Of a DNA stretch of 64,000 bases, positions 53,191 to 62,174 are shown one piece after another; position 1 is the first letter of the stretch, and every line of letters starts with the position of its first letter. The stretch comes from Acidovorax delafieldii. Its GTDB lineage: Bacteria; Pseudomonadota; Gammaproteobacteria; Burkholderiales; Burkholderiaceae_C. Position numbers and translations under genes: made by a program. Location: NCBI RefSeq assembly GCF_007993815.1, contig NZ_VJWE01000017.1:1-64000 (forward strand), given 5' to 3'. The notes beneath the pieces were generated by a model. It searched no databases. It worked only from the letters and a program-made list of their open reading frames with translations, and was not told the origin of the DNA.

Positions 53191-54537
53191 ATGAAAGCCA
53201 CCTGGAATCGCATCGTGCAGACCCTGAAGGGCCGTCGCTCCACCCCCTTGCCCGAAGCGGGCACGGAACCCGTGTTGGACGCTGATCTGCAAGGCATCCC
53301 CCCCACAGCGGGCCCCGTGTCGGCCGCCCCGTTGAACTGGGCCTACCTGCTGCCCACCGCCCGCACCGTGCGCTGGCTGGCCGCTGGCGCCGTGGTCGTC
53401 GCAGCGGGTCTGATGGTGTACCGCAATCCGCCCGTGCAACACCTGGCGCAAGGCGACCTGGGTGTGCGCCTGAACCAGTTCACCGGCTCGGTGAGCCTGT
53501 GGCGGGATGGCAGCGTGTGGGTGGTGCCCGGCCTGCACACGGTGCGCCTGTTCTCGCTGCGTGACCAGAGCTACCGTCCCGAAGCCATGCGCCAGGCCAC
53601 GGGCAGCGCGCCGCTGCAGTCGGTGGAAGGCCTGTCGCTGGGGCTGGACCTGAGCGTGCGCTATGCCCTGGACCCCAACTCGCCTGCCGTCAAGGCCGGC
53701 AACCTGCCCGACAACGTGGGTGTCGACATCGTGGAGCCTGCCGTGCAGGGCCTGGTCTACAAGGTGTTTGCCCGCTACACGGTGCGCGAAATCTTCTCGT
53801 CCAAGCGCGCCGAAATTGCACAGACCATCGAAACCGAACTGCGCGCCCGCCTGGCGGCCGATGGCGTGACGCTGCGCAGCCTGCAGATTGGCAAGGTGGA
53901 CCTGCCCGCCGAATACCGCCGTGGCATGGACAGCCTACTGGCCGAAGAGCTGGCGTCCGAAAAAATGCGCTACACGCTGGAGCTGAAAGACAAGCGCGTG
54001 AAGGAAACCGAGCTGGACGCCAACGCCGACAAGGTGCGTCGCGAAGTGGCCGCCGAAGCCGCCGCGCGTGAGCAGGTCATCGCCGCCAAGGCCCAGGAAG
54101 AGGCCATGAAGCACGTGCTGCCCTTCAAGCAGCGCCAGATCGAACAGCGCCAGCTGGAGGCCGAAGCCGAGCGCGTGGCCCGCGTCAAAGCCGCCGAGGG
54201 CAGTGCCCAGGCCCGCCGCATCGAAGCCAACGGCGAGGCCGACGCCCGCCAGAAGCTGGCCGAGGCCGAGGCCTACCGCATGGATCGCGTGGGCAAGGTC
54301 AATGCCGAGCAAATGGCCCGCGAAGGCGCCCTGGTGACCAAACACCCGCTGCTCATCCAGAAGACGCTGGCCGACAAGCTCTCGGACAAGATCCAGGTCA
54401 TCATCGCGCCCCCGCCCACCAATGGCGACTTCATCGGTGCCGCGCTGCTGGGCGGCAACCGCGCCGCCCAGGCTGGGGCCACACAGGCTGCTGCCGTGGC
54501 CGATGAGGCCACCACCACCCAAGCCGTGGAGCAGTGA
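53191..54537 (+). CDS. SPFH/Band-7 (prohibitin-like) membrane protein
   Basis: A 448-residue protein: polar N-terminus, one TM (about 60-77), an SPFH domain (90-250: VVPGLHTVRLFSLRDQSYRP, LSLGLDLSVRYALDP, TVREIFSSKRAEI) and a long helical tail rich in Ala, Glu and Arg (ELASEKMRYTLELKDKRVKE to EAEAYRMDRV) forming a coiled coil. Such proteins build ring or cage scaffolds in the membrane. No NfeD protease partner follows; instead an exported SH3-like gene begins 2 bp after its stop. Confidence 0.9.
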   Translation: MKATWNRIVQTLKGRRSTPLPEAGTEPVLDADLQGIPPTAGPVSAAPLNWAYLLPTARTVRWLAAGAVVVAAGLMVYRNPPVQHLAQGDLGVRLNQFTGSVSLWRDGSVWVVPGLHTVRLFSLRDQSYRPEAMRQATGSAPLQSVEGLSLGLDLSVRYALDPNSPAVKAGNLPDNVGVDIVEPAVQGLVYKVFARYTVREIFSSKRAEIAQTIETELRARLAADGVTLRSLQIGKVDLPAEYRRGMDSLLAEELASEKMRYTLELKDKRVKETELDANADKVRREVAAEAAAREQVIAAKAQEEAMKHVLPFKQRQIEQRQLEAEAERVARVKAAEGSAQARRIEANGEADARQKLAEAEAYRMDRVGKVNAEQMAREGALVTKHPLLIQKTLADKLSDKIQVIIAPPPTNGDFIGAALLGGNRAAQAGATQAAAVADEATTTQAVEQ

Positions 54538-54539
54538 AC

Positions 54540-56060
54540 ATGAACGCCACCTTCGCCACCTTGCTGGTAGCCGTTGCCAGCGCTGCAGTGACCGTGGCGG
54601 CCGAGGCCGCCCCCCAGCCATCGCCCGGCGCCCAGGGCAGCGCCATCGTGGTGCAAGACCAGGCCAGCCTGCGTGCCGCACCGCGCGACGGTGCCCAGCA
54701 ACAGGCCAGCCTGTGGCAGGGCGAAGTGCTCGAAGTGCGCGGCGAGCGCCTCGACTATTTGCAGGTGTGGGACCACAAGCGCGAGCGCGGCGGCTTCATC
54801 CGCGCCAGCGATGTGCGCCGCGTGGCGCTGACCGAGGCCGAAGGCCCCGCCTTGCTGGCCGTGATGCGCTTTGTGCAGGACACTCCGGGTGCTGAGGCGC
54901 TGGGCATGGGCCTCACCGCCGCTTACTTGCAAGCCGCGCCCGCCAAGGCGCTGGCGGGTGTGGAGGGTGCGCAGGCCTTTGATGCCCTGGGCACCTTTGC
55001 CGACCGGCTGGCCCGCCGCGCATCGGTGGCCGTGCCGGGCAAGGCCTCGGGCGCTACGTTGTCGGCACACCTGGACGTGGCCAATGGCTACGGCGTGCGT
55101 TTTGCCACCTACGAGGTCGAAGGCCGCATGCAGGTTTGCTACGAGGGCGAGGCCTTTCGCCGCCTGCTGGCCATGCCCGTGGCCGATGCCGAGCAGCGCG
55201 CCCGCGCCGCCCTGGCGCTGACCCGCCCCGAATGCATCAACCCCGACCTGCCCGCGCACGAGCGCGCCAAGGTCACCACCTGGCAGGCCGAGGTGCTGGA
55301 GCGCGTGGACGTGGCCAGCCTGCCCGGCTACCTGCGCAACCGTGTGCAGATGCGCCGCGCCAGCGTGTGGGGTGCCGCCGCCTTTCAGCAGGCGCGCAAG
55401 AACGCGACCGACCCTGCGGTGGCCGCTGCCGCCGCCCGTGCGTTGACCGAACTCAGCGGTGTGAGCAAGGCCGACCTGCCCGACGAAGACCAGAATGCCT
55501 ACAACGACGCTGCCATGCGTGTGAGCGCCGTGCGCTGGGCTCTGGTGCCTGCTGCTGCGCCCGTGGCTGCCCCCAGCGCCCGCCCCACACTGCTGACCGA
55601 ACCCGGTGCCCCCGGCGAAACCTGCGTGCTGCTGGTGGACGCACAGCACAGCGCCAAAGCCCCGCTGCTGCGCCGCTGCACCTACGGCGTGGTGTGGACT
55701 GCATCGGCCAGCACCAACCGCGAAGGCACGGCCGTGGCCCTGGCGGTGCAGCCCCTGGAAGGTTGGCGCGAGCTGTGGGTGCTGCGCCGGGCGGAAGGCG
55801 GCTGGCTGGCCGATGTGCTGCCGCCTGCTGCCACTACGCCTGAGACCGGTGTGGCCGAATTGGCGGGCTGGGTGCCCGGCGGCCAGCAGATGCTGGTGGC
55901 GCGCGAAGCCCGGGGCCAGGGCCGCTACCGCAAGAGTTTTGAGGTGGTGCGGCTGGAGGGCTTGACCACCGAGCGCGTGACGGGCGATGTGGCAGCGCTG
56001 CCCCTATTCCAGCGTTGGCAAGACCCAGCGTGGAAGCGCGAGACGCTCAGTCTGCGGTGA
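54540..56060 (+). CDS. Exported protein with N-terminal SH3-like domain
   Basis: A 506-residue protein with a signal peptide (cleavage near AEAAP) and an SH3b-like domain at about 35-100 (IVVQDQASLRAAPRDGAQQQ, LWQGEVLEVRGERLDYLQVW). The rest (110-506) is largely helical then beta-rich and not recognised. ATG at 54540, 2 bp after the SPFH stop, so the two are tightly coupled. In periplasm it might bind wall or the SPFH scaffold; this is inference. Confidence 0.75.
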   Translation: MNATFATLLVAVASAAVTVAAEAAPQPSPGAQGSAIVVQDQASLRAAPRDGAQQQASLWQGEVLEVRGERLDYLQVWDHKRERGGFIRASDVRRVALTEAEGPALLAVMRFVQDTPGAEALGMGLTAAYLQAAPAKALAGVEGAQAFDALGTFADRLARRASVAVPGKASGATLSAHLDVANGYGVRFATYEVEGRMQVCYEGEAFRRLLAMPVADAEQRARAALALTRPECINPDLPAHERAKVTTWQAEVLERVDVASLPGYLRNRVQMRRASVWGAAAFQQARKNATDPAVAAAAARALTELSGVSKADLPDEDQNAYNDAAMRVSAVRWALVPAAAPVAAPSARPTLLTEPGAPGETCVLLVDAQHSAKAPLLRRCTYGVVWTASASTNREGTAVALAVQPLEGWRELWVLRRAEGGWLADVLPPAATTPETGVAELAGWVPGGQQMLVAREARGQGRYRKSFEVVRLEGLTTERVTGDVAALPLFQRWQDPAWKRETLSLR

Positions 56061-56139
56061 ACGAAGCAAGGCAGACCAGCGGAGGATTCGACGGGTTCCG
56101 TAAACTTGGTCCCGTCTTCTCTTCCCGAATGCTTGCCCA

Positions 56140-56850
56140 ATGTCTCTCGCCGTTACCCCCTCGCTGTCCACATTGCTCACCGGCGTGGACGCCGCCATCA
56201 TCGACCTGGACGGAACCATGGTGGACACCATGGGTGATTTCAATGAGGCGCTGAACCGCATGCTGCGCGAACTGGAGCTGCCGTCGATTGCGGCACAGAC
56301 CATCGAACACATGGTGGGCAAGGGGTCGGAGCATTTGCTGCGTTCAGTGCTCCACCACGTGCTGGCGCAGATAAATCATGCCTCTATTGCTACTGAAATT
56401 GAAGCGTTGTATCCATCGGCCTGGGCCAGCTACCAACGCCACTATCTCGCCATCAATGGCCAGTATGCCGGGGTGTATGACGGTGTGGAGGCGGGGCTCC
56501 AGGCTTTGCGCGCCCGTGGTCTGCGTCTCGCCTGTCTGACCAACAAGCCCCGGGACTTTGCGCTGCCCTTGTTGCAGTCCAAGGGGCTTGACGGCTATTT
56601 CGAGAAGGTCTTCGGTGGCGACTCGTTCGAGCGCAAGAAGCCCGATCCGTTGCCGTTGCTCAAGACCTGCGAAGCATTGGGTACCGACCCTGCGCGCACG
56701 CTCATGGTGGGCGACTCCAGCAACGATGCGCAGGCCGCGCGGGCTGCGGGCTGCCCGGTGGTGCTGGTCACCTATGGCTACAACCACGGCCAGCCCGTGC
56801 GGGCCGTGGATGCCGATGGTTTTGTGGATGCGCTGGCGCAGCTCGCCTGA
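56140..56850 (+). CDS. gph: Phosphoglycolate phosphatase (HAD family)
   Basis: A 236-residue HAD hydrolase. Nucleophile motif DLDGTMVDT (residues about 22-30), motif II LTNK, motif III KKPDPLPLL and motif IV MVGDSSNDAQAA agree with Gph, which removes phosphate from 2-phosphoglycolate. ATG 56140, 79 bp after the previous gene. Usually placed next to rpe and trpE; here it is near both but separated by inserted genes. A short AT-rich stretch at 56370-56411 is unlike the rest of the gene. Confidence 0.9.
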   Translation: MSLAVTPSLSTLLTGVDAAIIDLDGTMVDTMGDFNEALNRMLRELELPSIAAQTIEHMVGKGSEHLLRSVLHHVLAQINHASIATEIEALYPSAWASYQRHYLAINGQYAGVYDGVEAGLQALRARGLRLACLTNKPRDFALPLLQSKGLDGYFEKVFGGDSFERKKPDPLPLLKTCEALGTDPARTLMVGDSSNDAQAARAAGCPVVLVTYGYNHGQPVRAVDADGFVDALAQLA

Positions 56851-56869
56851 GCTGGCCGAGCCTGCCTGT

Positions 56870-58519
56870 TCAGGCAGTCAGCTGGCGTGGCGCCACGCTG
56901 CGGTAGTCCAGACGTGATGACGCGGGGGGATTGCTGCGCACGGGGGCGGGCGCGGTGCTGTTGGGGCGGGTGGCGTTGTCAGAGAGGCGGAACACCGCCA
57001 CGGCATCCACCAGCTGGCCGGCCTGGGTCTTGAGGCTGTCGGCGGCGGCAGCACTTTGTTCCACCAGGGCGGCGTTTTGCTGGGTGGCCTGGTCCATCTG
57101 CGTGATGGCCTCTCCGACCTGTGAGACGCCCTGGCTTTGTTCGCTGCTGGCGGCGCTGATTTCGCCCATGATGTCGGTCACGCGCCGAATCGCGCTGACC
57201 ACTTCGGTCATCGTGGCGCCGGCCTTGTCCACCAGTGCCGTGCCGCGCTCCACGCGTTCCACGCTGGTTCCAATCAGACCCTTGATCTCCTTGGCGGCCT
57301 CGGCGCTGCGTTGCGCCAGGCTGCGCACCTCGCCCGCCACCACTGCAAAGCCCCGACCCTGTTCGCCCGCGCGTGCGGCCTCCACAGCCGCGTTCAGCGC
57401 CAGGATGTTGGTCTGGAAGGCGATGCCATCGATCACGCTGATGATGTCGGCGATCTTGCGGCTGCTGTCGTTGATGCCCTTCATGGTGTCCACCACCTCG
57501 GCCACAACGTCGCCGCCCTGCACGGCCACGGTGCTGGCGCTCATGGCCAGCTGGTTGGCGGTGCGGGCGTTGTCGGCATTCTGGCGCACGGTGGAGCCCA
57601 GCTCTTCCATGGAGGCTGCGGTTTCCTCCAGTGCGCTGGCCTGCTGTTCTGTGCGGGCACTCAGGTCGTTGTTGCCTGATGCAATCTCGGCACTGGCCGT
57701 GGCCACGCCCTCGGCGCTGTTGCGCACGTTGCCCACGATGGTGGCCAGGCGCGATTGCATGGTGGACAGTGCCTGCAGCAACTGGCCGGTTTCGTCATTG
57801 CCACTGGTGGTAATGGGGTGGGTAAGGTCGCCATCAGCAATGCTTTCGGCGGCTTGTTGGCCTTGCTGCAAGGGGCGCACGATGGAGCGCGTGACGGTCA
57901 GGCCCATCAATGCGCCGAGCGCGACGGCCACCAGCGTGCCTACGCCCAACAGCACCTGGCTGGCTTTGGCCAGGGTGGAGGTGTCTGCCTGGCTTTCGGC
58001 CAGCTGGGCGGCCATGGTTTTGCGCAGGTCGTCGAGGGATTGAAGGTATTTGTCGGCCAGCGGGCGCAGGTCTTTGTCCACGAGGGCGGGCACGTTGGGT
58101 TCGCCACCGCGGTGCAGTTCCCGGATTTCGTTGAGCTTGTCGTTGTAGGCCTGCCGGGCCGTCGCAATTGCTGCCAGAAGCCCCTTGGCCTGGTCGCCTT
58201 GCACCAGTGCCTCAATGCGCTTGACCTTGGCTTCCATGCCCTTCGCCGTCGCCTGGGTATCGGCGGTGAGCTTGTCCATGTAGTCGCGGTCGATGGCCTT
58301 GAGGAAGGCCTCGGTGCGTACCCAGTTCAGACGGATGTCCGACGCCCAGTCCTCCACAAGGGTTTGCTGCTCGATCTCCTGCGTGGCGACGCGCTCGCTG
58401 GCGCTTTGCAGGCTGGCAATGCGCCACATCCCTGTGGCCGCAATGAGAGCCGTGATGAGAAGAATGGCGCCGAAGGATGCGCCCAGGCGCAGGCCGACGG
58501 AAAGGTTGCTGAGTTTCAT
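56870..58519 (-). CDS. Methyl-accepting chemotaxis protein
   Basis: A 549-residue chemoreceptor: TM1 (about 10-32), a four-helix-bundle periplasmic sensor (35-190, Tar-like 4HB_MCP type), TM2 (about 192-212), HAMP, and the signalling domain with the hairpin tip in [41 protein letters not shown] (cited by ends: [23 protein letters not shown]). The ligand is unknown. The C-terminus ends SVAPRQLTA without a CheR-binding pentapeptide of the NWETF type. Confidence 0.94.
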   Translation of the reverse strand: MKLSNLSVGLRLGASFGAILLITALIAATGMWRIASLQSASERVATQEIEQQTLVEDWASDIRLNWVRTEAFLKAIDRDYMDKLTADTQATAKGMEAKVKRIEALVQGDQAKGLLAAIATARQAYNDKLNEIRELHRGGEPNVPALVDKDLRPLADKYLQSLDDLRKTMAAQLAESQADTSTLAKASQVLLGVGTLVAVALGALMGLTVTRSIVRPLQQGQQAAESIADGDLTHPITTSGNDETGQLLQALSTMQSRLATIVGNVRNSAEGVATASAEIASGNNDLSARTEQQASALEETAASMEELGSTVRQNADNARTANQLAMSASTVAVQGGDVVAEVVDTMKGINDSSRKIADIISVIDGIAFQTNILALNAAVEAARAGEQGRGFAVVAGEVRSLAQRSAEAAKEIKGLIGTSVERVERGTALVDKAGATMTEVVSAIRRVTDIMGEISAASSEQSQGVSQVGEAITQMDQATQQNAALVEQSAAAADSLKTQAGQLVDAVAVFRLSDNATRPNSTAPAPVRSNPPASSRLDYRSVAPRQLTA

Positions 58520-58799
58520 GGTGGTGTCTGGCGCGTAAGGGGGCTGGGGGCAGAAGGGGCGTTACAGACGGCTCGTTGCGGGGCGCGGATAGCGCACAAA
58601 GCTCGGTTCAGGCCGTGGCCTCGGGCGCTGCGGGTGTGCGCAGCGGGAGACCGGTTGTCGCGTTGTCAAAAAAGGGCTGGAAAGGTTGGGCAATGGCTGG
58701 AGCGGGGACTGAGGCACAGGCTACTCCCGGGTAGGGGGCGCGTCTGTCGGGCGCGCGACAGCCTTTGCCGGGAGGGCGTGGGTGTTTGCCCTAGGACAA
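58520..58799. other. Intergenic region upstream of the chemoreceptor gene
   Basis: About 280 bp. It holds one perfect dyad, CTGTCG-GGCGCG-CGACAG (58744-58761), and a CCCGGG-centred sequence at 58726-58733. No convincing sigma-28 motif was found. No gene is seen. Confidence 0.4.
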
Positions 58800-59399
58800 C
58801 TAGGACGATGACTGGGCGGTCTTGCCCAGCAACGCGTCCTTGAGCTTCCAGTCAGCTGGCGCATTGCCCAGCCAGATACCCAGCAACGCGTTGAAGAACT
58901 CGGGTTCCTTGAAGGGCTCTCCCTGCGGCTTGCCCTTGACGGTGATGATGGTGCCGGTACCCGGAATCCAGTCGATCTGGAACTGGTCTCCCGCCACCAG
59001 CTTCTTGTGGTCCGAGAAGATCTGGCTCATGCGGAGCACGCCAGGAATGAGCTTGGAGAATGCCGCGCGGTCCATGTTGTCCTCCATGCCGCGCGAGAAC
59101 AGCTTGCCCAGCTCGGTGGAGTCGATGTCGCGCAGCATGGTGATGCTCATGCGCTTGGGGCCCTTCTGGGCCATGACGTCGGCGGGTGTGCCGGCTTTCT
59201 TTTCAAGATACAGCCCCGCCGTGTATACCTTGAACACTGCCTTGTAGCGCACCCCTGCGCCGTTGAGCTGCAGGGTGCTGCCGCCCAGGCTGGCGGTTTC
59301 TTCGTATTTCACGTCGGCCACGGTAATGGGCTGGGCAATGGCACTGGCTGCCAACAGGCAAGCTCCCGCCATCACAGCGCATCGCGTCAGGAATTTCAT
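58800..59399 (-). CDS. Chalcone-isomerase-like exported protein
   Basis: A 199-residue protein with a signal peptide (cleavage after AIAQ) and a chalcone-isomerase-like fold: VADVKYEETASLGGSTLQLNGAGVRYK (quoted in part: LGGSTLQLNGAGVRYK), the typical VFKVYTAGLYLEKKA strand, and IPGTGTIITVKG. Bacterial members are not flavonoid enzymes and probably bind lipids. ATG 59399. A GAACG-GT-CGTTC inverted repeat lies 18 bp upstream. Confidence 0.87.
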   Translation of the reverse strand: MKFLTRCAVMAGACLLAASAIAQPITVADVKYEETASLGGSTLQLNGAGVRYKAVFKVYTAGLYLEKKAGTPADVMAQKGPKRMSITMLRDIDSTELGKLFSRGMEDNMDRAAFSKLIPGVLRMSQIFSDHKKLVAGDQFQIDWIPGTGTIITVKGKPQGEPFKEPEFFNALLGIWLGNAPADWKLKDALLGKTAQSSS

Positions 59400-59416
59400 G
59401 CGCAGCTCCTAAAAAA

Positions 59417-59428
59417 GAACGGTCGTTC
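59417..59428. promoter_or_regulatory. GAACG-GT-CGTTC dyad upstream of the chalcone-isomerase-like gene
   Basis: Perfect 5-bp arms with a 2-nt spacer, 18 bp before the start codon and followed by CGTTT. The form resembles TetR-family operators for fatty-acid genes, but no such regulator is in the window. Confidence 0.4.
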
Positions 59429-59533
59429 GTTTCAAATTGTTGCAGCGCTCCTGTCGGGCCGCAACAGGGTTTTCGAGCGGTTGTGCGATCTCGCTGTGAG
59501 ATCTGTCAAATCAGCCCGCTAAAAAAGCTTTGC

Positions 59534-59539
59534 TACACT
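59534..59539 (+). promoter_or_regulatory. -10-like box of the trp operon
   Basis: TACACT agrees with TATAAT at 4 of 6 positions and sits 8 bp before the leader ATG. A start of transcription at about 59546 would make the leader ORF almost leaderless. I see no good -35 hexamer at 16-18 bp. Confidence 0.45.
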
Positions 59540-59546
59540 TTGGCCC

Positions 59547-59630
59547 ATGTTCATTCACCACGTGTTCATCACAGGTTGCAGCGACCGGGGAGCCTGGCCC
59601 TGGCGTCAGCCTGTCGCTTTGAACGCCTGA
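59547..59630 (+). CDS. trpL: Putative trp leader peptide (27 residues, Trp-Pro-Trp)
   Basis: A short ORF beginning ATG TTC ATT CAC and ending TGA at 59628. It has two Trp codons separated by one Pro (Gly-Ala-Trp-Pro-Trp-Arg, residues 15-20), a strong enrichment for such a short ORF directly ahead of trpE. Two hairpins follow before the trpE start. It probably lets translating ribosomes sense Trp-tRNA supply and so set trpE expression. No ribosome site is visible, in line with a leaderless transcript. Confidence 0.62.
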   Translation: MFIHHVFITGCSDRGAWPWRQPVALNA

Positions 59631-59636
59631 TGGCAC

Positions 59637-59690
59637 CTGGGCAGCAGCCCCAGCGTGCACCCGTGGCCTCCACCCCGATGCGGTGAGGCC
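59637..59690 (+). promoter_or_regulatory. Two hairpins between trpL and trpE (attenuator candidate)
   Basis: Hairpin one: CTGGGC-AGCA-GCCCCAG (59637-59653, one bulge). Hairpin two: GGCCTCCACC...GGTGAGGCC (59665-59690, one bulge), a strong stem but followed by GATTGAATGG rather than a T run; a T-rich patch comes 20 bp later. It may act in attenuation or by covering the trpE start. Confidence 0.5.
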
Positions 59691-59761
59691 GATTGAATGG
59701 ACCGCAGCGCCCCTTTTCCATTGCACAGGGACACGCGCTGCGACAGCTGGGAGCCCTCCCC

Positions 59762-61261
59762 GTGATCACAGAACTTGAATTCAAAAGCCTGGCCAGCGAA
59801 GGCTATAACCGCATTCCGCTCATGGCCGAGGCCTTTGCGGACCTGGAAACTCCGCTCTCGCTCTATCTGAAGCTGGCGCACACCAAAGACGGCGGCAAGC
59901 ACAGCTTCCTGCTCGAATCCGTGGTGGGCGGCGAGCGCTTCGGGCGCTACAGCTTCATTGGCCTGCCCGCCCGCACCCTGCTGCGCGCCAGCGGCTTTGG
60001 CGACCAGGCCAGGACCGAGGTGGTGACCGACGGTCAGGTGGTCGAGACCGCGCAAGGCAACCCGCTCGATTTCATCGAGGCCTACCAAAAGCGTTTCAAA
60101 GTGGCTTTGCGCCCCGGCCTGCCGCGTTTTTGTGGCGGCCTGGCCGGTTACTTCGGCTACGACGCGGTGCGCTACATCGAAAAGAAGCTGGAGACCACCT
60201 GCCCGCCCGACACGCTGGGCTGCCCCGACATTCTGCTGCTGCAGTGCGAGGAGCTGGCCGTCATCGACAACCTCTCGGGCAAGCTGTACCTCATTGTCTA
60301 CGCCGACCCGGCCCAGCCGGAGGCGTACGCCAAGGCCAAGAAGCGCCTGCGCGAGCTGAAAGAGCAGCTCAAGTATTCGGTGAGCGCCCCCGTGGTCAAG
60401 GCCACCGAAAGCCACCCCGCCCAGCGCGACTTTGCCAAGGCCGACTACCTGGCCGCCGTGGAGCGCGCCAAGGAGCTGATTGCCGCAGGCGACTTCATGC
60501 AGGTGCAGGTGGGCCAGCGCATCCACAAGCGCTACACCGAGTCGCCCCTGTCGCTGTACCGCGCGCTGCGTTCGCTGAACCCGTCGCCGTACATGTATTT
60601 CTACGACTTTGGCGACTTCCATGTGGTGGGCGCCAGCCCCGAGATCCTGGTGCGCCAGGAGAAGACCGACGAAGGCACCAAGGTCACCATCCGCCCGCTG
60701 GCGGGCACCCGCCCGCGCGGCGCCACGCCCGAGAAGGACAAGGCCACCGAGGTTGAACTCATCAACGACCCCAAGGAACGTGCCGAGCACGTGATGCTGA
60801 TCGACCTGGCGCGCAACGACATCGGCCGTATCGCCAAAACCGGCACCGTGAAGGTGACCGAGGCCTTTGCAGTGGAGCGCTACAGCCATGTGATGCACAT
60901 CGTGAGCAACGTGGAAGGTATCCTGCATGATGGCATGACCAGCATGGATGTGCTCAAGGCCACCTTCCCCGCCGGCACACTCACCGGCGCGCCCAAGGTG
61001 CACGCCATGGAGCTCATCGACCAGCTCGAACCCACCAAGCGCGGCCTGTATGGCGGCGCCTGCGGCTACCTGAGCTACGCGGGCGACATGGACGTGGCGA
61101 TTGCGATCCGCACCGGCATCATCAAGAACGGCACGCTCTACGTGCAGGCGGCAGCCGGTGTGGTGGCTGATTCGGTGCCCGAGCTGGAATGGAAAGAAAC
61201 CGAACACAAGGCCCGTGCGCTGCTGCGCGCCGCCGAATTGGTCGAGGAGGGGCTGGAATGA
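59762..61261 (+). CDS. trpE: Anthranilate synthase component I
   Basis: A 499-residue enzyme that makes anthranilate from chorismate with TrpG. The start is GTG 59762, giving the family-like MITELEFKSLASEGYNRIPL; the ORF is open to 59693. The Trp-feedback motif is LLES near residue 50; the catalytic part includes GDFMQVQVGQRI, RPLAGTRPRG, DLARNDIGRIA and TLTGAPKVHAMELIDQLEP. Its stop overlaps the chorismate mutase start by 4 bp. Confidence 0.96.
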   Translation: MITELEFKSLASEGYNRIPLMAEAFADLETPLSLYLKLAHTKDGGKHSFLLESVVGGERFGRYSFIGLPARTLLRASGFGDQARTEVVTDGQVVETAQGNPLDFIEAYQKRFKVALRPGLPRFCGGLAGYFGYDAVRYIEKKLETTCPPDTLGCPDILLLQCEELAVIDNLSGKLYLIVYADPAQPEAYAKAKKRLRELKEQLKYSVSAPVVKATESHPAQRDFAKADYLAAVERAKELIAAGDFMQVQVGQRIHKRYTESPLSLYRALRSLNPSPYMYFYDFGDFHVVGASPEILVRQEKTDEGTKVTIRPLAGTRPRGATPEKDKATEVELINDPKERAEHVMLIDLARNDIGRIAKTGTVKVTEAFAVERYSHVMHIVSNVEGILHDGMTSMDVLKATFPAGTLTGAPKVHAMELIDQLEPTKRGLYGGACGYLSYAGDMDVAIAIRTGIIKNGTLYVQAAAGVVADSVPELEWKETEHKARALLRAAELVEEGLE

Positions 61262-61593
61262 CCCTCGCTATCACCCGAGTCAAACCCTGCGCCACCATGC
61301 AGGACGTGCGCCGCGAAGTGAACGCGCTGGACGACGTCCTGGTGCCCTTGCTGGTGGAGCGCGTGGGCTACATGACCCAGGCCGCCCGCATCAAGCAAGG
61401 TGTGGAACAGGTGCGCGATGAAGCGCGCATTGAGGCCATCGTGGCCCGCGTGCGCGAACGCGCTGGGGCCGAAGGCGGCGACGCCGACGTGATGGAAGCC
61501 ATCTACCGCAGCCTCATGGAAGCCTGCATTGCCTATGAACACCGCGAGTTCGCCCGTCTGCGCGAGCCCGCCCTTGCCGGGAGCGCCGCATGA
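61258..61593 (+). CDS. Chorismate mutase (AroQ type) in the trp operon
   Basis: A 111-residue all-helical protein. The first helix [26 protein letters not shown] has the Arg and the spacing of AroQ chorismate mutases (quoted as [20 protein letters not shown]), with Lys in ARIKQG and [17 protein letters not shown] at the end. It could also resemble PchB-like isochorismate pyruvate lyases. It overlaps both trpE and trpG, so it is made with them although it draws chorismate toward prephenate. Confidence 0.83.
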   Translation: MTLAITRVKPCATMQDVRREVNALDDVLVPLLVERVGYMTQAARIKQGVEQVRDEARIEAIVARVRERAGAEGGDADVMEAIYRSLMEACIAYEHREFARLREPALAGSAA

Positions 61594-62174
61594 AACTCTT
61601 GATGGTCGACAACTACGACAGCTTCACCTACAACATCGTCCAGTACTTTGGTGAACTGGGTGCCGAGGTCGAGGTGTTCCGCAACGACGAGATCACCGTG
61701 GCCGAGATCGAGGCGCGCCTGAACGCAGGCCAGCTCGACCGCTTGGTGATTTCGCCCGGCCCTTGTTCGCCTGCGGAGGCGGGCATCTCGGTCGCTGCGA
61801 TCAAACACTTTGCCGGCAAGCTGCCCATCCTGGGCGTGTGCCTGGGCCACCAGAGCATTGGCGCGGCCTTCGGCGGCAACATCATCCGCGCGCAGGAGCT
61901 GATGCACGGCAAGACCAGCGTCATCACCACCACGCAAAAGGGCGTGTTTGCCGGGCTACCCGAACAGTTCACCGTCAACCGCTACCACTCGCTCGCCATC
62001 GAGCGCGCCACCTGCCCCGATGTGCTGGAGGTGACGGCCTGGACGGAGGACGGCGAGATCATGGGCGTGCGCCACAAGACGCTGGCGATCGAAGGCGTGC
62101 AGTTCCACCCCGAAAGCATCCTCACCGAACACGGCCACGCCATGCTCAAGAACTTTCTGGAGCAGCGCACATGA
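61590..62174 (+). CDS. trpG: Anthranilate synthase component II (glutamine amidotransferase)
   Basis: A 194-residue class I amidotransferase supplying ammonia to Trp[17 protein letters not shown] start ([20 protein letters not shown]), the oxyanion-hole motif SPGPCSP, the nucleophile Cys in [10 protein letters not shown] and the His-Glu pair in VQFHPESI are all present. It overlaps the chorismate mutase gene by 4 bp (ATGA) and the LysE gene by 4 bp, so translation is coupled along the unit. Confidence 0.95.
   Translation: MKLLMVDNYDSFTYNIVQYFGELGAEVEVFRNDEITVAEIEARLNAGQLDRLVISPGPCSPAEAGISVAAIKHFAGKLPILGVCLGHQSIGAAFGGNIIRAQELMHGKTSVITTTQKGVFAGLPEQFTVNRYHSLAIERATCPDVLEVTAWTEDGEIMGVRHKTLAIEGVQFHPESILTEHGHAMLKNFLEQRT

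Noticed and set aside
56370..56411. AT-rich stretch in gph as another copy of the dispersed repeat
   Set aside because: It has a suggestive GCTACTGAAATTGAAGCG, but the CTAT, AGCGC and GCC landmarks do not line up with the other copies.
59693..59761. Upstream TTG start for trpE
   Set aside because: The extra 23 residues are unlike TrpE and overlap the hairpin region; the GTG at 59762 gives the normal N-terminus.
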